Positions 25,739 through 35,277 of a DNA stretch of 64,000 nucleotides are shown here, piece after piece (the stretch's first letter is position 1; every line of letters starts with the position of its first letter). The position numbers and the translations under genes are program-made. Below the pieces are notes generated by a model. That model was given only the letters and a program-made list of their open reading frames with translations. It had not been told where the DNA came from and ran no database searches. The DNA lies in the NCBI RefSeq assembly GCF_001545115.1, contig NZ_FCNU01000007.1, forward strand, positions 124,001 to 188,000. The letters run 5' to 3'. The stretch comes from Candidatus Protochlamydia phocaeensis. GTDB taxonomy: Bacteria; Chlamydiota; Chlamydiia; Chlamydiales; Parachlamydiaceae.

Positions 25739-27331
25739 ATGATCACTCTTTCTAAAATATCTAAAAGTTTTGGCAGCCGCGTTCTTTTCGATGATGTCAC
25801 GATTACCTTTAATGCCGGCAACCGCTATGGTTTGACAGGACCCAATGGTGCAGGGAAAACGACTCTGCTTAAGATCATTATGGGAATGGAAGAACCGACT
25901 TCGGGAACGGTGACCTTGCCCGACCGCGTCGGCATTTTACGCCAAAATATTGAGGCTTTTAGAAATGAAAAAGTCGTCGACGTCGTCATTATGGGAAATA
26001 AGCGCTTATGGGATGCGTTAAAAGAGCGCGATGCCCTTTATGAAGTGGAAATGTCCGATGATGTCGGCATGCGCTTAGGGGAATTAGAAGGAATCATTGC
26101 AGAAGAAGACGGCTATTCGGCCGATTCAAATGCAGAAGTGCTGCTGTCTGGAATGGGCATTACGCAAGAGTATTTCCAAGAACAAATGCACGCCATCCCA
26201 ACAGACATGCAGTTCCGCGTTCTTCTCTGCCAAGCTCTTTTTGGCGAGCCTCAGGCGCTGCTTCTCGATGAGCCGACCAACCACTTGGATCTCGAATCAA
26301 TCGGCTGGCTTGAGACTTTCCTGCATAACTACAAAGGAACGCTCGTTGTCATCAGCCACGACCGCCACTTCTTGAATGCTGTTACGACGCATATTGCCGA
26401 TATCGACTATGAAACCATTATTATTTATCCCGGCAATTACGATGATATGGTCGTCGCTAAAACATCCGTCCGCGAACGCGCCGAAGCAGATGCAAAATCT
26501 AAAGAAAAGAAAATTTCCCAACTGCGTGAATTTGTTGCCCGCTTTGGGGCCGGTACGCGCGCCAGCCAAGTCCAGTCACGCTTAAGGGAGATCGATCGCC
26601 TGCAGCCGCAAGAACTTAAAAAATCCAATATCCAACGCCCTTATATCCGTTTTATCCCCAGCGAAAAAGCTCCTGGCAAAATTCTTCTTAAGGTAGAAGA
26701 AGTCAGCAAAGGGTATGATGGCTTAGAAGTCATTAAACATTTTTCAATGGAGTTAGATCGGGGAGATAAGATCGGCGTAATCGGGAACAATGGACGGGGA
26801 AAAACGACTCTATTAAAAATGCTCGCTCAAGTTTTGGCTCCCGATGCAGGTCAAGTTGAAATCGGCCATCAGGTTCTCATCAGTTATTTTCCGCAAAACC
26901 ACTCGGATATCGTCGATAAGTCAGGCGATAAAACCGCTTTCGATTGGCTGAAAGAGCGCCGTCCCGGCATTTATGATCAAGATATTCGCAGTGTAATGGG
27001 CAAAATGCTTTTCGGCGGCGATGACGCCTTCAAACCTGTCGCTACGCTTTCGGGTGGGGAAACAGCGCGTTTGATTTTAGCCGGTATTTTACTGTCCGAG
27101 CACAATTTAATTATTTTGGACGAGCCTAATAACCACTTAGACCTTGAAGCCGTTTCTGCGCTAGGATGGGGTTTATCAGAATATAAGGGAACCGTGGTTG
27201 TCGCCAGCCATGACCGCGATTTAATTTCGACAGTCGCCAACAAGATTATTGCCTTTGAGGCCGATGGCATCCATCTATTCGAAGGAAATTTAGACGAGTA
27301 TTTGGTTCACAAAAACGAAGCAAAAAAATAG
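25739..27331 (+). CDS. ABC-F family ATPase (YbiT-like), ribosome-associated
   Basis: Two ABC domains in one chain and no membrane segment, the ABC-F layout. First Walker A GPNGAGKTT (about 36-44), first Walker B LLLDEPTNHLDL; second Walker A GNNGRGKTT (about 350-358), signature LSGGETARL, second Walker B IILDEPNNHLDLE. The linker at about 240-300 is the charged helical P-site tRNA-interaction motif. ABC-F proteins bind the ribosomal E site and relieve stalls. 530 residues. Followed after four bases by the SPOUT methyltransferase gene. Confidence 0.93.
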   Translation: MITLSKISKSFGSRVLFDDVTITFNAGNRYGLTGPNGAGKTTLLKIIMGMEEPTSGTVTLPDRVGILRQNIEAFRNEKVVDVVIMGNKRLWDALKERDALYEVEMSDDVGMRLGELEGIIAEEDGYSADSNAEVLLSGMGITQEYFQEQMHAIPTDMQFRVLLCQALFGEPQALLLDEPTNHLDLESIGWLETFLHNYKGTLVVISHDRHFLNAVTTHIADIDYETIIIYPGNYDDMVVAKTSVRERAEADAKSKEKKISQLREFVARFGAGTRASQVQSRLREIDRLQPQELKKSNIQRPYIRFIPSEKAPGKILLKVEEVSKGYDGLEVIKHFSMELDRGDKIGVIGNNGRGKTTLLKMLAQVLAPDAGQVEIGHQVLISYFPQNHSDIVDKSGDKTAFDWLKERRPGIYDQDIRSVMGKMLFGGDDAFKPVATLSGGETARLILAGILLSEHNLIILDEPNNHLDLEAVSALGWGLSEYKGTVVVASHDRDLISTVANKIIAFEADGIHLFEGNLDEYLVHKNEAKK

Positions 27332-27335
27332 CGGC

Positions 27336-28088
27336 ATGTATGATTTCACGAAAAGGAAATTTCTAGCTTTATCGTCTGAAAGCCAACATAAGAAATGCGC
27401 AGAGCTTTTGCGCCGCTTGTATGAGAAGGGCTGCGGGGCGGATTTAGAGGAATGGGCCGTTTACAAAGAGCTGCTTCATTGGACGGGACAGCCCGCTCTC
27501 CCCTCTTTCAGCCCGCAGGCCATTGCCGATCGCTATCACTGGCACAATAAGTGCGCCGGCATCAGCAAAAAAGAGCATCATCTTTTGCCGAGCATACGAA
27601 CCGGTGACCGCTCCCATTCTCCTGAACCTTGGCCGATTGCTGTCTATTTAGACCGCTTGCGCTCTGCACATAATGTCGGCAGCATTTTACGCACGGTAGA
27701 AGCATTGGGACTGGGCACGGTTTATTTCTCACCGGATACCCCTTTCGTTGATCATAAGCAAGTGCAAGACGCTTCCATGGGTGCCTATCAATGGGTATCT
27801 TGCCAGCGCGACGCCGACCTGTCGATGCCGCAGCGCCCTTTGATTGCCCTTGAAACAAGCGAGGAAGCCATCGCGCTGTATGACTTTATTTTTCCCTCTT
27901 CTTTTACCTTGATTGTCGGTAATGAGGAGTATGGATGCTCGGAAGAATCGCTGCGCCAAGCGGATTATTTAGTAGAAATTCCCCTTAGAGGAAGAAAGAA
28001 CTCCCTGAATGTCGCCAATGCATTCGCCATGGCCGGCGGAGAAATTCAAAGGCAAAGAAGATTAACTGTTGCGGAGGAGAATAAATGA
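27336..28088 (+). CDS. SpoU/TrmH-family RNA 2'-O-methyltransferase
   Basis: The C-terminal ~150 residues show the SPOUT trefoil-knot motifs: motif 1 LDRLRSAHNVGSILRTVEAL, motif 2 FTLIVGNEEYGCSEESL and motif 3 VEIPLRGRKNSLNVANAFAM. These bind AdoMet and modify ribose 2'-OH in tRNA or rRNA; which RNA cannot be told from sequence. The N-terminal ~95 residues are an extra region of unknown type. Overlaps folE by four bases (ATGA), so the two are translationally coupled. Confidence 0.92.
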   Translation: MYDFTKRKFLALSSESQHKKCAELLRRLYEKGCGADLEEWAVYKELLHWTGQPALPSFSPQAIADRYHWHNKCAGISKKEHHLLPSIRTGDRSHSPEPWPIAVYLDRLRSAHNVGSILRTVEALGLGTVYFSPDTPFVDHKQVQDASMGAYQWVSCQRDADLSMPQRPLIALETSEEAIALYDFIFPSSFTLIVGNEEYGCSEESLRQADYLVEIPLRGRKNSLNVANAFAMAGGEIQRQRRLTVAEENK

Positions 28089-28777
28089 CAAAAAAAACGA
28101 AAGCAAAACAGCAAAAGCCAGCAAACAAAAAACTTTCCCCTGCCGTCACCCATTTTCCTTCTCCTATCCGCAAGCCTACAATTGCTTTATCAAATGAAGA
28201 GAAGATTGAAATCATCGCCAGCCGCTTCAAAGATATTTTAGAAGTGTTGGGATTAGACTTAGAAGACGAATCGATTGCGCGCACGCCCTATCGGGTCGCC
28301 AAAATGTATATTGAGGAAGTTTTCTCCGGATTAGACGAAAAGAATTTCCCTTCGATCAGCTTCTTTCAGGATGAATTCCATCACGAACATGCAGCGAATA
28401 TTGTTTTTGTCAAAGTCGGCTTTACTAGTTTTTGCGAACATCATTTTGTCCCCATGGAAGGTTATGCCTATGTCTCCTATGTCCCCGGCAATAAGCTCAT
28501 TGGTCTATCCAAAATTCCGCGGATTGTCCGCTTTTTCGCCAAGCGCCCCCAATTACAGGAGCGTTTGACCGCTCAGATTGCCGATTCGCTCTCTCTATTA
28601 TTGGACACAGATGATGTAGCCGTCTCCATCACAGCCCGCCATCACTGCGTGCTGGCCCGCGGCATTCAAGATGAATCCAGCCATACAATTACCAATGTCT
28701 TAAGAGGACAATTCAACACCAATCCGGACTTAAGGCGCGAATTTTTTGAAGGGATCAATCGGCGAGATCTTTCTTGA
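28085..28777 (+). CDS. folE: GTP cyclohydrolase 1
   Basis: First enzyme of folate/pterin synthesis, converting GTP to dihydroneopterin triphosphate. Zinc ligands are in FCEHHFVPMEGYAYV and HHCVLARG, and the C-terminal NVLRGQFNTNPDLRREF is typical. The first ~35 residues are a lysine-rich extension not found in standard FolE. GGAGGAG precedes the ATG, inside the methyltransferase gene. GlyA at 35.3 kb belongs to the same one-carbon metabolism. Confidence 0.96.
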   Translation: MTKKTKAKQQKPANKKLSPAVTHFPSPIRKPTIALSNEEKIEIIASRFKDILEVLGLDLEDESIARTPYRVAKMYIEEVFSGLDEKNFPSISFFQDEFHHEHAANIVFVKVGFTSFCEHHFVPMEGYAYVSYVPGNKLIGLSKIPRIVRFFAKRPQLQERLTAQIADSLSLLLDTDDVAVSITARHHCVLARGIQDESSHTITNVLRGQFNTNPDLRREFFEGINRRDLS

Positions 28778-28805
28778 TATAGGCGGATCTCTTCCTACCG
28801 TACTT

Positions 28806-30287
28806 TTAATCAAATTTTACGCAAATCCGACCTTCTTCGGCATATAGACGCCCCGCCAAGGAACATGCCAGTTCGCTTCCTTCTTCCTTCCAGAAAAGAG
28901 AAGTGAAGGAAAGGCTTTGCTCTTGATCTAACAAATCCCGCAAGGCGATTGCCCGCCCATCGATTTGAAACAAGGCATCTTCTTTCAATTTAAATATCCG
29001 CTCGCCCGATTTGTGCTCAAAAAGGAATGGAATGGCATCAAAATTGAGCTTCCACTGCTGATCTTGGCTAGTTGTACAAGATGTTTCCCCTAAAGCGATT
29101 TTCAGGTAATCAAAATGATACATTTTTTGATAGCTCCCTCCCCCGCTTGTACGCTGCTTGGGCAAACTGACTGATACTGCAATTCCTTCTTGCTGATGAA
29201 AAGCTTGTCTGACTTCTTCAAATTCCCTTTTCTCTTTTTCAAGCTTTTCGTGGATGCCGGATCGAATATCCTCCCATTCTTCCTCTTCATGCAAGCGGGA
29301 TAAACGCGCGTAGACTTCTAAGGAAGAAAGCGGCAATGCCTGCGCTAATAAATCTTGAAGGGAAGCTTTCCCTTGCTGGACAGCCATTTTCCAATCCTGG
29401 ACATGGCAAAAGTCAAGGGCCATTCCCAAAACAGCTCCAACAAAATAATGCCTTCCCTTAATAGCATCCTGCGAAATGGCTGTCAGTCCTGTTGTCTTTC
29501 CCTCACGCATGCGAAGCACATACTCTTCAGCTTGAAAAGAAGGAAGAAAAGGAAAGACTTGAAAGGCTTTGAGGCTGACATAGTCGGCCAATCCTTCCAT
29601 GTGCTGCTGATGAGATTCCCAGGCTCTGGAAGCTGGCGCTAGCAAAGCTTGCCTGGTCGCATTGACAGCTAAATAATCTTTCAGCGCCTCCTCTTTCCTA
29701 CTCGGCTCCATTTCCATTAAGAACCGGACAAGTACGCGATGCTCAATTTCCATTAGAACCAAATTATCTTCATTGCGATGATCTTGATACGCTTCTTTTA
29801 TTCCTTTGATGTCGGCAAAATATTGAAATTGGTGAAGATGAAAGCGTTCATGAATAAACGTTAAAAGCGATAGGTCCGCTCTTTTTCCCTCATCTTCCAT
29901 TTTAAAAACAAACGCGCGCTGCCCTTCAATGGAAAAAGCCGGATGCAGCATTAAATGAGATAAAGATGAAGGATAATGAGAACAGAATAAGACCGGATAA
30001 CGCTGAATGACCTGTAAAGACCACAGCTCGCGTGCCCCCTTAAATTGAAACGCATACACATGATCATTTTTAAAATGCACAATCGTGGGCAAATGGCTCA
30101 ACTGAAAACCTGGCCAGACACGCTCTCTTTCCGATGTATGAAAGGCCCGAAAAGTTAGCGCCAATATTTCTACTTGCTTTTTTTCTGTTAAGGCAACCGA
30201 CACAGAGGCGGTTTGCTCTGACAAGCCTAACAACTGAAAATTAAATAAAATTAAAAAAGTAGTAATTAAATAATAAAATAAATTCAT
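28806..30287 (-). CDS. Secreted HExxH zinc metalloprotease candidate
   Basis: 493 residues with an N-terminal signal peptide (hydrophobic 5-21). The zinc motif HERFH is at residues 146-150 and a second motif EGLADY starts at Glu231; HExxH plus a distal EGxAxY helix is the gluzincin-like layout, so a catalytic zinc site is plausible. The region up to 340 is helical, followed by a coiled-coil segment (345-375) and a beta-rich C-terminus. No named peptidase family could be fixed. Located next to folE, convergent. The active site is seen; peptidase function is inferred. Confidence 0.8.
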   Translation of the reverse strand: MNLFYYLITTFLILFNFQLLGLSEQTASVSVALTEKKQVEILALTFRAFHTSERERVWPGFQLSHLPTIVHFKNDHVYAFQFKGARELWSLQVIQRYPVLFCSHYPSSLSHLMLHPAFSIEGQRAFVFKMEDEGKRADLSLLTFIHERFHLHQFQYFADIKGIKEAYQDHRNEDNLVLMEIEHRVLVRFLMEMEPSRKEEALKDYLAVNATRQALLAPASRAWESHQQHMEGLADYVSLKAFQVFPFLPSFQAEEYVLRMREGKTTGLTAISQDAIKGRHYFVGAVLGMALDFCHVQDWKMAVQQGKASLQDLLAQALPLSSLEVYARLSRLHEEEEWEDIRSGIHEKLEKEKREFEEVRQAFHQQEGIAVSVSLPKQRTSGGGSYQKMYHFDYLKIALGETSCTTSQDQQWKLNFDAIPFLFEHKSGERIFKLKEDALFQIDGRAIALRDLLDQEQSLSFTSLFWKEEGSELACSLAGRLYAEEGRICVKFD

Positions 30288-30518
30288 GAAATAAAAAACT
30301 AAAAACAGATTTTAATAATAGATTTTTATTATCTGATAAAACAAGAAAAAACTCCACAAATTTTATAAAAATTAAAATTTAATATCCGATCTAGCTTAAA
30401 CATTAAACTGAAAATCAAAAAAGATTAAAAATTTATATCTCTTAAGTCAAACTTCAATTAACATGAAATGATTCATTGACAGTTTCATGCTTAATAATAT
30501 TTTTAATAGGTGAATGAC

Positions 30519-31052
30519 ATGTATCTTAGCTCGCTTTCCACGTCTTGTTCTGCTTTTCCTCTCTATTTTCCGACAATTCAACAGGGCATAAAAAGGGTTT
30601 GGCGTGACATAGGAGAGATTATTCAACGTATTTTTGAATGCCTCTCTCAAGCGTTTAAAAAAATAACTAGTCAGATGAGTGCGTATTGGCGATGGACCGT
30701 TTCTTCATTCGCTTCGCCCCCTCAATTGGATTTATCAAGGCCTAGAGCTATTGTTCCCCCTTCTCCTTATCGGTCATTTCTCACTCCTCTGACTAAACCG
30801 ATTGATACTTTGCGGGCAGAGGCTAGAAGACAAGTCGATCAAGACTATGCTTGTCGGTATGTAGAATTTACTCCTCAAGTTGCACAAGCAGTCATTGACT
30901 TGCTAGATGAAGCGATTTTAGATCCTTTTTTCCGCCAAAATCCGGCGCTTTATATGCAAAGATGGAAAGATAGAAGAGGCTGGACAGAAGAATTCCGCTT
31001 AGTAGAGGATTCTGCTTTTGAAATTTTGACAAGGTTGACTAGAGAACCTTAA
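30519..31052 (+). CDS. Hypothetical protein, 177 aa
   Basis: The start at ATG 30519 is chosen because AGGTG lies eight bases upstream; an in-frame GTG at 30510 overlaps that site. The N-terminal third has an amphipathic, Trp-rich helix region (IKRVWRDIGEIIQRIFECL), the middle is proline-rich, and the C-terminal ~90 residues form a compact acidic domain. No family recognised. Ends 75 bases before the 3' end of rnpB. Confidence 0.6.
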   Translation: MYLSSLSTSCSAFPLYFPTIQQGIKRVWRDIGEIIQRIFECLSQAFKKITSQMSAYWRWTVSSFASPPQLDLSRPRAIVPPSPYRSFLTPLTKPIDTLRAEARRQVDQDYACRYVEFTPQVAQAVIDLLDEAILDPFFRQNPALYMQRWKDRRGWTEEFRLVEDSAFEILTRLTREP

Positions 31053-31126
31053 GAGAGGACGCTAGCTCGAAAAATCATTTATCTAGACGGGAACGCCTTG
31101 CATCAGCAAGGCTGTGTAGAAAAAAA

Positions 31127-31490
31127 GTCTGGGAAGACGTTAAGCCGGATTCTGTCAACTAACAATTTGTTAGCGAGTAATCATTCATCTAGGGATGCCG
31201 TCGCCGACATCCTCAAGCAACTCTTAAGAGCTCTGCGGAGAACAGAATATGCTCTAATCGGTCTTGCTTCGGATAGGGTTTGCCACCGTTTGGGTTTCCC
31301 CAAATCAGGCGAAGCTCCTAAAGCTTGCATTTCACCCTGTCTATCAAGCAGGCGCTCAATAGCGGATTATTTTCTGTTGCACTTTCCGTAGCCTTGCGGC
31401 CCCCAGTCTTTCACTGGTATCCTCTCCTACGAAGTCCAGACTTTCCTCTCTCCTTCGAATGAAGGACAGCGATTACTTGTCTTCCCAGAC
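31127..31490 (-). ncRNA. rnpB: RNase P RNA (bacterial type)
   Basis: Catalytic RNA that matures tRNA 5' ends. On the reverse strand the conserved P4 5' block GAGAGGAAAGTCTGGACTTC is near the start and the 3' block ACAGAATCCGGCTTAACG near the end. The terminal P1 helix is perfect: GTCTGGGAAGAC at 31490-31479 pairs with GTCTTCCCAGAC at 31138-31127. About 364 nt, a normal size. Exact ends may be a few bases longer. Confidence 0.95.
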
Positions 31491-31512
31491 AAACTCAAAA
31501 CTTTGATTCTTT

Positions 31513-31542
31513 ATTATACCTGAAATCCCGTCTCTTGGTCAA
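31513..31542 (-). promoter_or_regulatory. Sigma-70-type promoter of rnpB
   Basis: Reverse strand TTGACC - 18 bases - TATAAT, the strongest consensus promoter seen in the window, with the -10 box ending about 22 bases before the P1 helix of rnpB. Confidence 0.85.
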
Positions 31543-31586
31543 AGCAATTGAACCGACAGTCCAGGCGACAGACAAGAGGGCATAAT

Positions 31587-31636
31587 AAAAATGGCACTTG
31601 GCAATAGATCTTGGTAATCGTGCCAAAGTGCCATTT
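31587..31636 (-). terminator. Terminator of cdsZ
   Basis: Reverse strand AAAATGGCACTTTGGCA and TGCCAAGTGCCATTTTT form a long stem followed by ATT, starting about 43 bases after the stop codon. It sits between cdsZ and the rnpB promoter. Confidence 0.8.
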
Positions 31637-31678
31637 TAACATATTTTAGGCAGGCTGGACAAAAGCCCAAGCCATCTA

Positions 31679-32449
31679 TTAGATTGCCTTAGTTGAGCGG
31701 CGGCGACGCTGCTTGGTTGCCACAACTGTATCTTCTAAAGCCTTGCTTTCTTGCCAATAGTGGATGCGCGAACAATGTTCACAAAAGACGAGACGCTCGC
31801 CTTTGCGCACCAAATTCTCGTGTTGGGCGGTCAGCATAATATGGCAACCGCTGCAGCAACGGTTTTCTAGAGGAACGACAACGCGGTCTTTTTTATTGCG
31901 CAAGAGTCTCTCATAAACTTTGAACACTTCCGGATCAGCTTGTTCGACAAGCTCATCTCTTTGCGCTTTAAGGACACGGCCTTCTTCATTAATTTGATGA
32001 ATGCTGTCGTGAATTTCAGTTTCTAGTACCTTTGAACTATCAATTGTAGAGAGCAAGCTCTCATTAAGACTCTTAAGGACATCTTCTTCTGCTGCTAGCT
32101 TGTCATAAAAGTCGCTTAAACGCTGCTCTTTTGCCAAGCGCTCGCGGTCTGCGGAAGAAAGCTCATGTGTAATGGCATTGTATTCCTCTACCTTTTTGAT
32201 CGCATTTTGCTGCGATTCGAGCTTCTTAATCTTGGCTAAAATTTCATTATGTTCGCCTTCTACTAAGCGAATATTTTTTTTCATCTCTAGAATTTCAGCT
32301 TCCTTATCCGCTATGCGATCGCGAAGAGACGTTTTATTGGCATTCAATTGATCCAATTCTTTCTGCCTTTGTCTTTTTAAAAGCATCAATTGAATCATTT
32401 TCATATCTAACTCTTGGATCTCTAAAATCACTTTAAGAGCATTCAGCAT
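31679..32449 (-). CDS. cdsZ: Coiled-coil zinc-ribbon protein, CT398/CdsZ family
   Basis: 256 residues: a long antiparallel coiled-coil hairpin (about 1-180) followed by a four-cysteine zinc ribbon (RCCSGC and FCEHC, about 195-225) and a basic tail RRRRST. This matches the chlamydial CT398 protein (DUF164/C4 zinc-ribbon family), which has been reported to bind sigma-54 and type III secretion components. Normal length for the family. Function in this organism is inferred from the family. Monocistronic, with its own terminator. Confidence 0.88.
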   Translation of the reverse strand: MLNALKVILEIQELDMKMIQLMLLKRQRQKELDQLNANKTSLRDRIADKEAEILEMKKNIRLVEGEHNEILAKIKKLESQQNAIKKVEEYNAITHELSSADRERLAKEQRLSDFYDKLAAEEDVLKSLNESLLSTIDSSKVLETEIHDSIHQINEEGRVLKAQRDELVEQADPEVFKVYERLLRNKKDRVVVPLENRCCSGCHIMLTAQHENLVRKGERLVFCEHCSRIHYWQESKALEDTVVATKQRRRRSTKAI

Positions 32450-32854
32450 AGTTTTTCCTTAAGGTAAAGGGTGAGGATTTCTCATCTCTTATGTTTAATT
32501 TATTCCTTCGCATAAATAAGGCCGTTCTTAACTAAGCAAAGGGATAGATTAACAATGTTAAAAGATGACAAAGCTATTTCATCATAACGATTTAGAAAAA
32601 AAAAAGAAAGCCGTGAATTACGTCTTTTTAAGTAGCATAAATAAAATACCCTTTTAAGAGATAATATTCAATCAAAATATTGTTAGAAACAGGCTGCTCT
32701 ATAAATTTTTTTTGATCGTTTTCCCTTATTGAAAATAGCTTTTGAAGCCCGTCCCCTATAAAAATTTTATTGACATAGATTTCAACAGCTGTCAATAAAA
32801 ATAACTAGTCATTCATCTCTCTCTATCTTTAACTTGTCAACCATGAGGTATGTT
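32450..32854. other. Spacer with an 11-bp inverted repeat
   Basis: AT-rich divergent region between cdsZ and the 148-aa gene. TTTTATTGACA and TGTCAATAAAA (32765-32800) form an inverted repeat with a 14-base spacer, about 55 bases before the start at 32855, possibly an operator. No gene seen. Confidence 0.35.
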
Positions 32855-33301
32855 ATGTTAACCAAGAAAGAATCCCCCAAAAATGAAAAACCAACAAAAA
32901 ACTCCAAGACTGCTCCAGCATTGGAGTCCAATGAGCAATATGCTCCGGCTAAAGCCCCCACTCAACAGCCTGCTAAAGTTTATTCTTCCAGCAAAAACAC
33001 AGATTCATTAGATCATTACCCTCCCGCTTTTGACAGAAAGACTCAGCAAAAAACCCGCTTAACGATCAAATACGATGTGGGCTATAACAATCAACTTTAT
33101 ATTAGAGGAAAAGGCGCCAATTTAAATTGGGAAAAAGGCCAGCCCCTGAAGAATGTCAAAGCAGATGAATGGACATGGGAAACCGATCAGCATTTTTCTC
33201 AATGCGAATTTAAAATTCTCATCAATGACCGCACATATGAACAAGGCGACAATCACTTAATTAACTGCGGCGCTTCCATGACCTATACTCCTCATTTCTA
33301 A
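32855..33301 (+). CDS. Conserved-looking protein with beta-sandwich (carbohydrate-binding-like) domain
   Basis: 148 residues. The first ~65 are lysine-, proline- and serine-rich and probably unstructured. The rest (KTRLTIKYDVGYNNQLYIRG... to TPHF) has the alternating pattern of a beta-sandwich, with GANLNWEKGQPL and DEWTWET recalling starch-binding CBM20/CBM48-like modules. Start at ATG 32855 because GAGG is six bases upstream; upstream ATG 32843 and TTG 32834 are alternatives. A good terminator follows. Ligand unknown. Confidence 0.65.
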   Translation: MLTKKESPKNEKPTKNSKTAPALESNEQYAPAKAPTQQPAKVYSSSKNTDSLDHYPPAFDRKTQQKTRLTIKYDVGYNNQLYIRGKGANLNWEKGQPLKNVKADEWTWETDQHFSQCEFKILINDRTYEQGDNHLINCGASMTYTPHF

Positions 33302-33313
33302 TTTAATGGTTCA

Positions 33314-33338
33314 GGGAATCGAAAGATTCCCTTTTATT
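33314..33338 (+). terminator. Rho-independent terminator
   Basis: GGGAATC-GAAA-GATTCCC followed by TTTTATT: a seven-pair stem with a stable GAAA tetraloop and T tail, 12 bases after the stop of the preceding gene. Confidence 0.9.
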
Positions 33339-33477
33339 AAATACTTTTTACCTTTCCGACAATTTTCTAGGCTAAAAGGCTACCTTTCCCTACACTCTTT
33401 ACTTAAACAGTTAACCGCCTTATTTAAATTTACGCGCTTTGAATACCTGTAAGAAATCAAAGTAATAGAAACATCTT

Positions 33478-34491
33478 ATGACAACAATTTCAACACTTTC
33501 TATCGTCCAGCATTCCTCTATGTGCTCTTGTCTTGCTGCCTCGCAAGTAGGAGAAAATGCGCCATCTCTCATCGACCGCATCTACAGCTTATTTGACACT
33601 TGTGCCGGCTATTATAAACAAGCCGTGCAGCACGCCAGTCAATATTTATTTAGAAAAGGCTGGGTGATTTCTCATTATATGGTGGCGTCGCTTTTTGGAG
33701 AGCCCGGCGCGTCTATCTCGTCCGCTGTCAGACGCTTATTCGGCTGGAAATCGTCCTGGGAAGAAAAAGGATTTTATGATGCGGGCGATGCAAAGAGCTT
33801 AGACAAGCTATCCGCCGCTTTAGAAAACGACGCACAAGAAAACGATGCCGGTTATTGCCCCCCTGTTCCCGTTTTGTTATTCCATGGCGTTCATTCCTCC
33901 CCTGACATCTGGGCCCCTTGGCTTTCCGAATTGCAAGAAGCGGAGAAAAGAAAAGACATCGGTCATGTCATTACCCTTCAACTGCCCAATGAAATGCAAG
34001 CGCGCATGGAGGTCGTACGCCGCGTCCTTGCAGATATCGCGAACCGCTACCAGGCAGCTTTTCCCTCCATGCAACCGCAAGTGGATTTGATCGGCCACTC
34101 AAAAGGAGGGTATGCTGCGCATTTAGCCGCTTTTGCATCGGATGAAATCTATGTCAATGGCATCGAGCGCCGCTGGCATCGAATAGACGAGCACAATCCG
34201 CTTGTGCGCAAAGTCATTTCTATTGCCGCACCGACATGGCTTTGCTGCGAAGGACAAGTGGAAACGGAGAATCGAGATATTTATCCTTTAAGAGGCTTTA
34301 CGCCAGATCAGTTGGAGACCATCCATCATTGCCATGACAACATCGTTGACTTTGTTGCCATAGAAGACGCCATTTCCGTGACAGATTCCCCTCTTCCACC
34401 CGCTCAAGTCTATCGCATCAAACATGGGCATTTGGGAATTATCTGCCCGGTAGTCTGCCAATTGGCCCTCTCTATTTTGAAGGGAGCCTAA
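33478..34491 (+). CDS. Lipase-like alpha/beta hydrolase
   Basis: 337 residues. The region from about 120 shows the alpha/beta-hydrolase pattern: VLLFHGVHSSPDIW (oxyanion strand-loop), nucleophile elbow GHSKGG with Ser208, and a C-terminal His in KHGHLGI. An acidic residue in the VDFVAIEDAIS segment could complete the triad. The N-terminal ~110 residues lack a signal peptide but hold hydrophobic stretches (SHYMVASLFG). Close to PGAP1/lipase-like or acyltransferase enzymes; substrate unknown. No Shine-Dalgarno site. Confidence 0.82.
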   Translation: MTTISTLSIVQHSSMCSCLAASQVGENAPSLIDRIYSLFDTCAGYYKQAVQHASQYLFRKGWVISHYMVASLFGEPGASISSAVRRLFGWKSSWEEKGFYDAGDAKSLDKLSAALENDAQENDAGYCPPVPVLLFHGVHSSPDIWAPWLSELQEAEKRKDIGHVITLQLPNEMQARMEVVRRVLADIANRYQAAFPSMQPQVDLIGHSKGGYAAHLAAFASDEIYVNGIERRWHRIDEHNPLVRKVISIAAPTWLCCEGQVETENRDIYPLRGFTPDQLETIHHCHDNIVDFVAIEDAISVTDSPLPPAQVYRIKHGHLGIICPVVCQLALSILKGA

Positions 34492-34564
34492 GAATTTGCC
34501 TTCAAATTCATAATAATTTATATTTTAGATTATGAGTTTTAGACCAGCCTCTAAAGACGATCCT

Positions 34565-35074
34565 TTATAATATTTGGCAGCTTTTCCCTGGGATTTTTTT
34601 AGACCTAACAGACGAGGCACCCTTCTCTTTATCCTTTAAATCAATGCTTTTTCTCATTTCTACTAATAATCTATGCTGAAATCTTAAGGATTCTGTGCCA
34701 CAAATAAAAATAGGTTGCGCTTCTAAAGGTTCACGAAGATCTTGGAGATCATCTTCTTTTATTAGCAGCGAGGTATGAAATCCCATAATCTCATTTTGTA
34801 AAGCCTCAATTTTCGCAATAAGAATGGATTCTTGATACAACGCTATATAAAGCTGCTTACCGGCTAGCGGGCTCTTTTCCTCGCATTCCTCGGGAAAATC
34901 TCTTTTTGCCAGGACATGATATGGGCTTGTATAGTCATTCGAATCCAGCAATTGCTTTGTCGCCTTGTCCACTCTCTCTAAAACGGCTAAGTCTTTGCCC
35001 TCACAATGGGGAGCCATGCTTTCAATAAAAATTTCCGGCGGAAGATCTCTAAAGAAATGAAAACTCGTATCCAT
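34565..35074 (-). CDS. Small F-box protein
   Basis: 169 residues. The first ~45 match an F-box: FFRDLPPEIFIESMAP, then LAVLERVDKATKQLL, the LPxEi...L......vck.w pattern that binds host Skp1. The rest is a short helical region without a clear substrate-binding repeat. Start at ATG 35074 (MDTSFHFF, AAAGG upstream); an upstream TTG would add 14 residues without a ribosome site. Would recruit a substrate to a host SCF ubiquitin ligase if secreted. Two larger F-box proteins lie at 56.7 and 60.9 kb. Confidence 0.65.
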   Translation of the reverse strand: MDTSFHFFRDLPPEIFIESMAPHCEGKDLAVLERVDKATKQLLDSNDYTSPYHVLAKRDFPEECEEKSPLAGKQLYIALYQESILIAKIEALQNEIMGFHTSLLIKEDDLQDLREPLEAQPIFICGTESLRFQHRLLVEMRKSIDLKDKEKGASSVRSKKIPGKSCQIL

Positions 35075-35277
35075 AAAACCTTTAAAAACTTTTAATTTTA
35101 AAAAAACAGTAAACAAAATAACAAAATTAAAATTATTAAAAAATAATTATTTAATTTTTATATTAATCATTAAATAATATTTACGATCGACTAACAGTGA
35201 ATTTTTACTTGTATAACTTGCATAAAACACGCGTGTCAGCCACAATTATCCTTCGCCGCGAGTAAGGAGGTTTTATT

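Noticed and set aside
31098-31391. 97-codon forward frame
   Set aside because: It lies antisense inside rnpB, whose conserved blocks and P1 helix explain the sequence.
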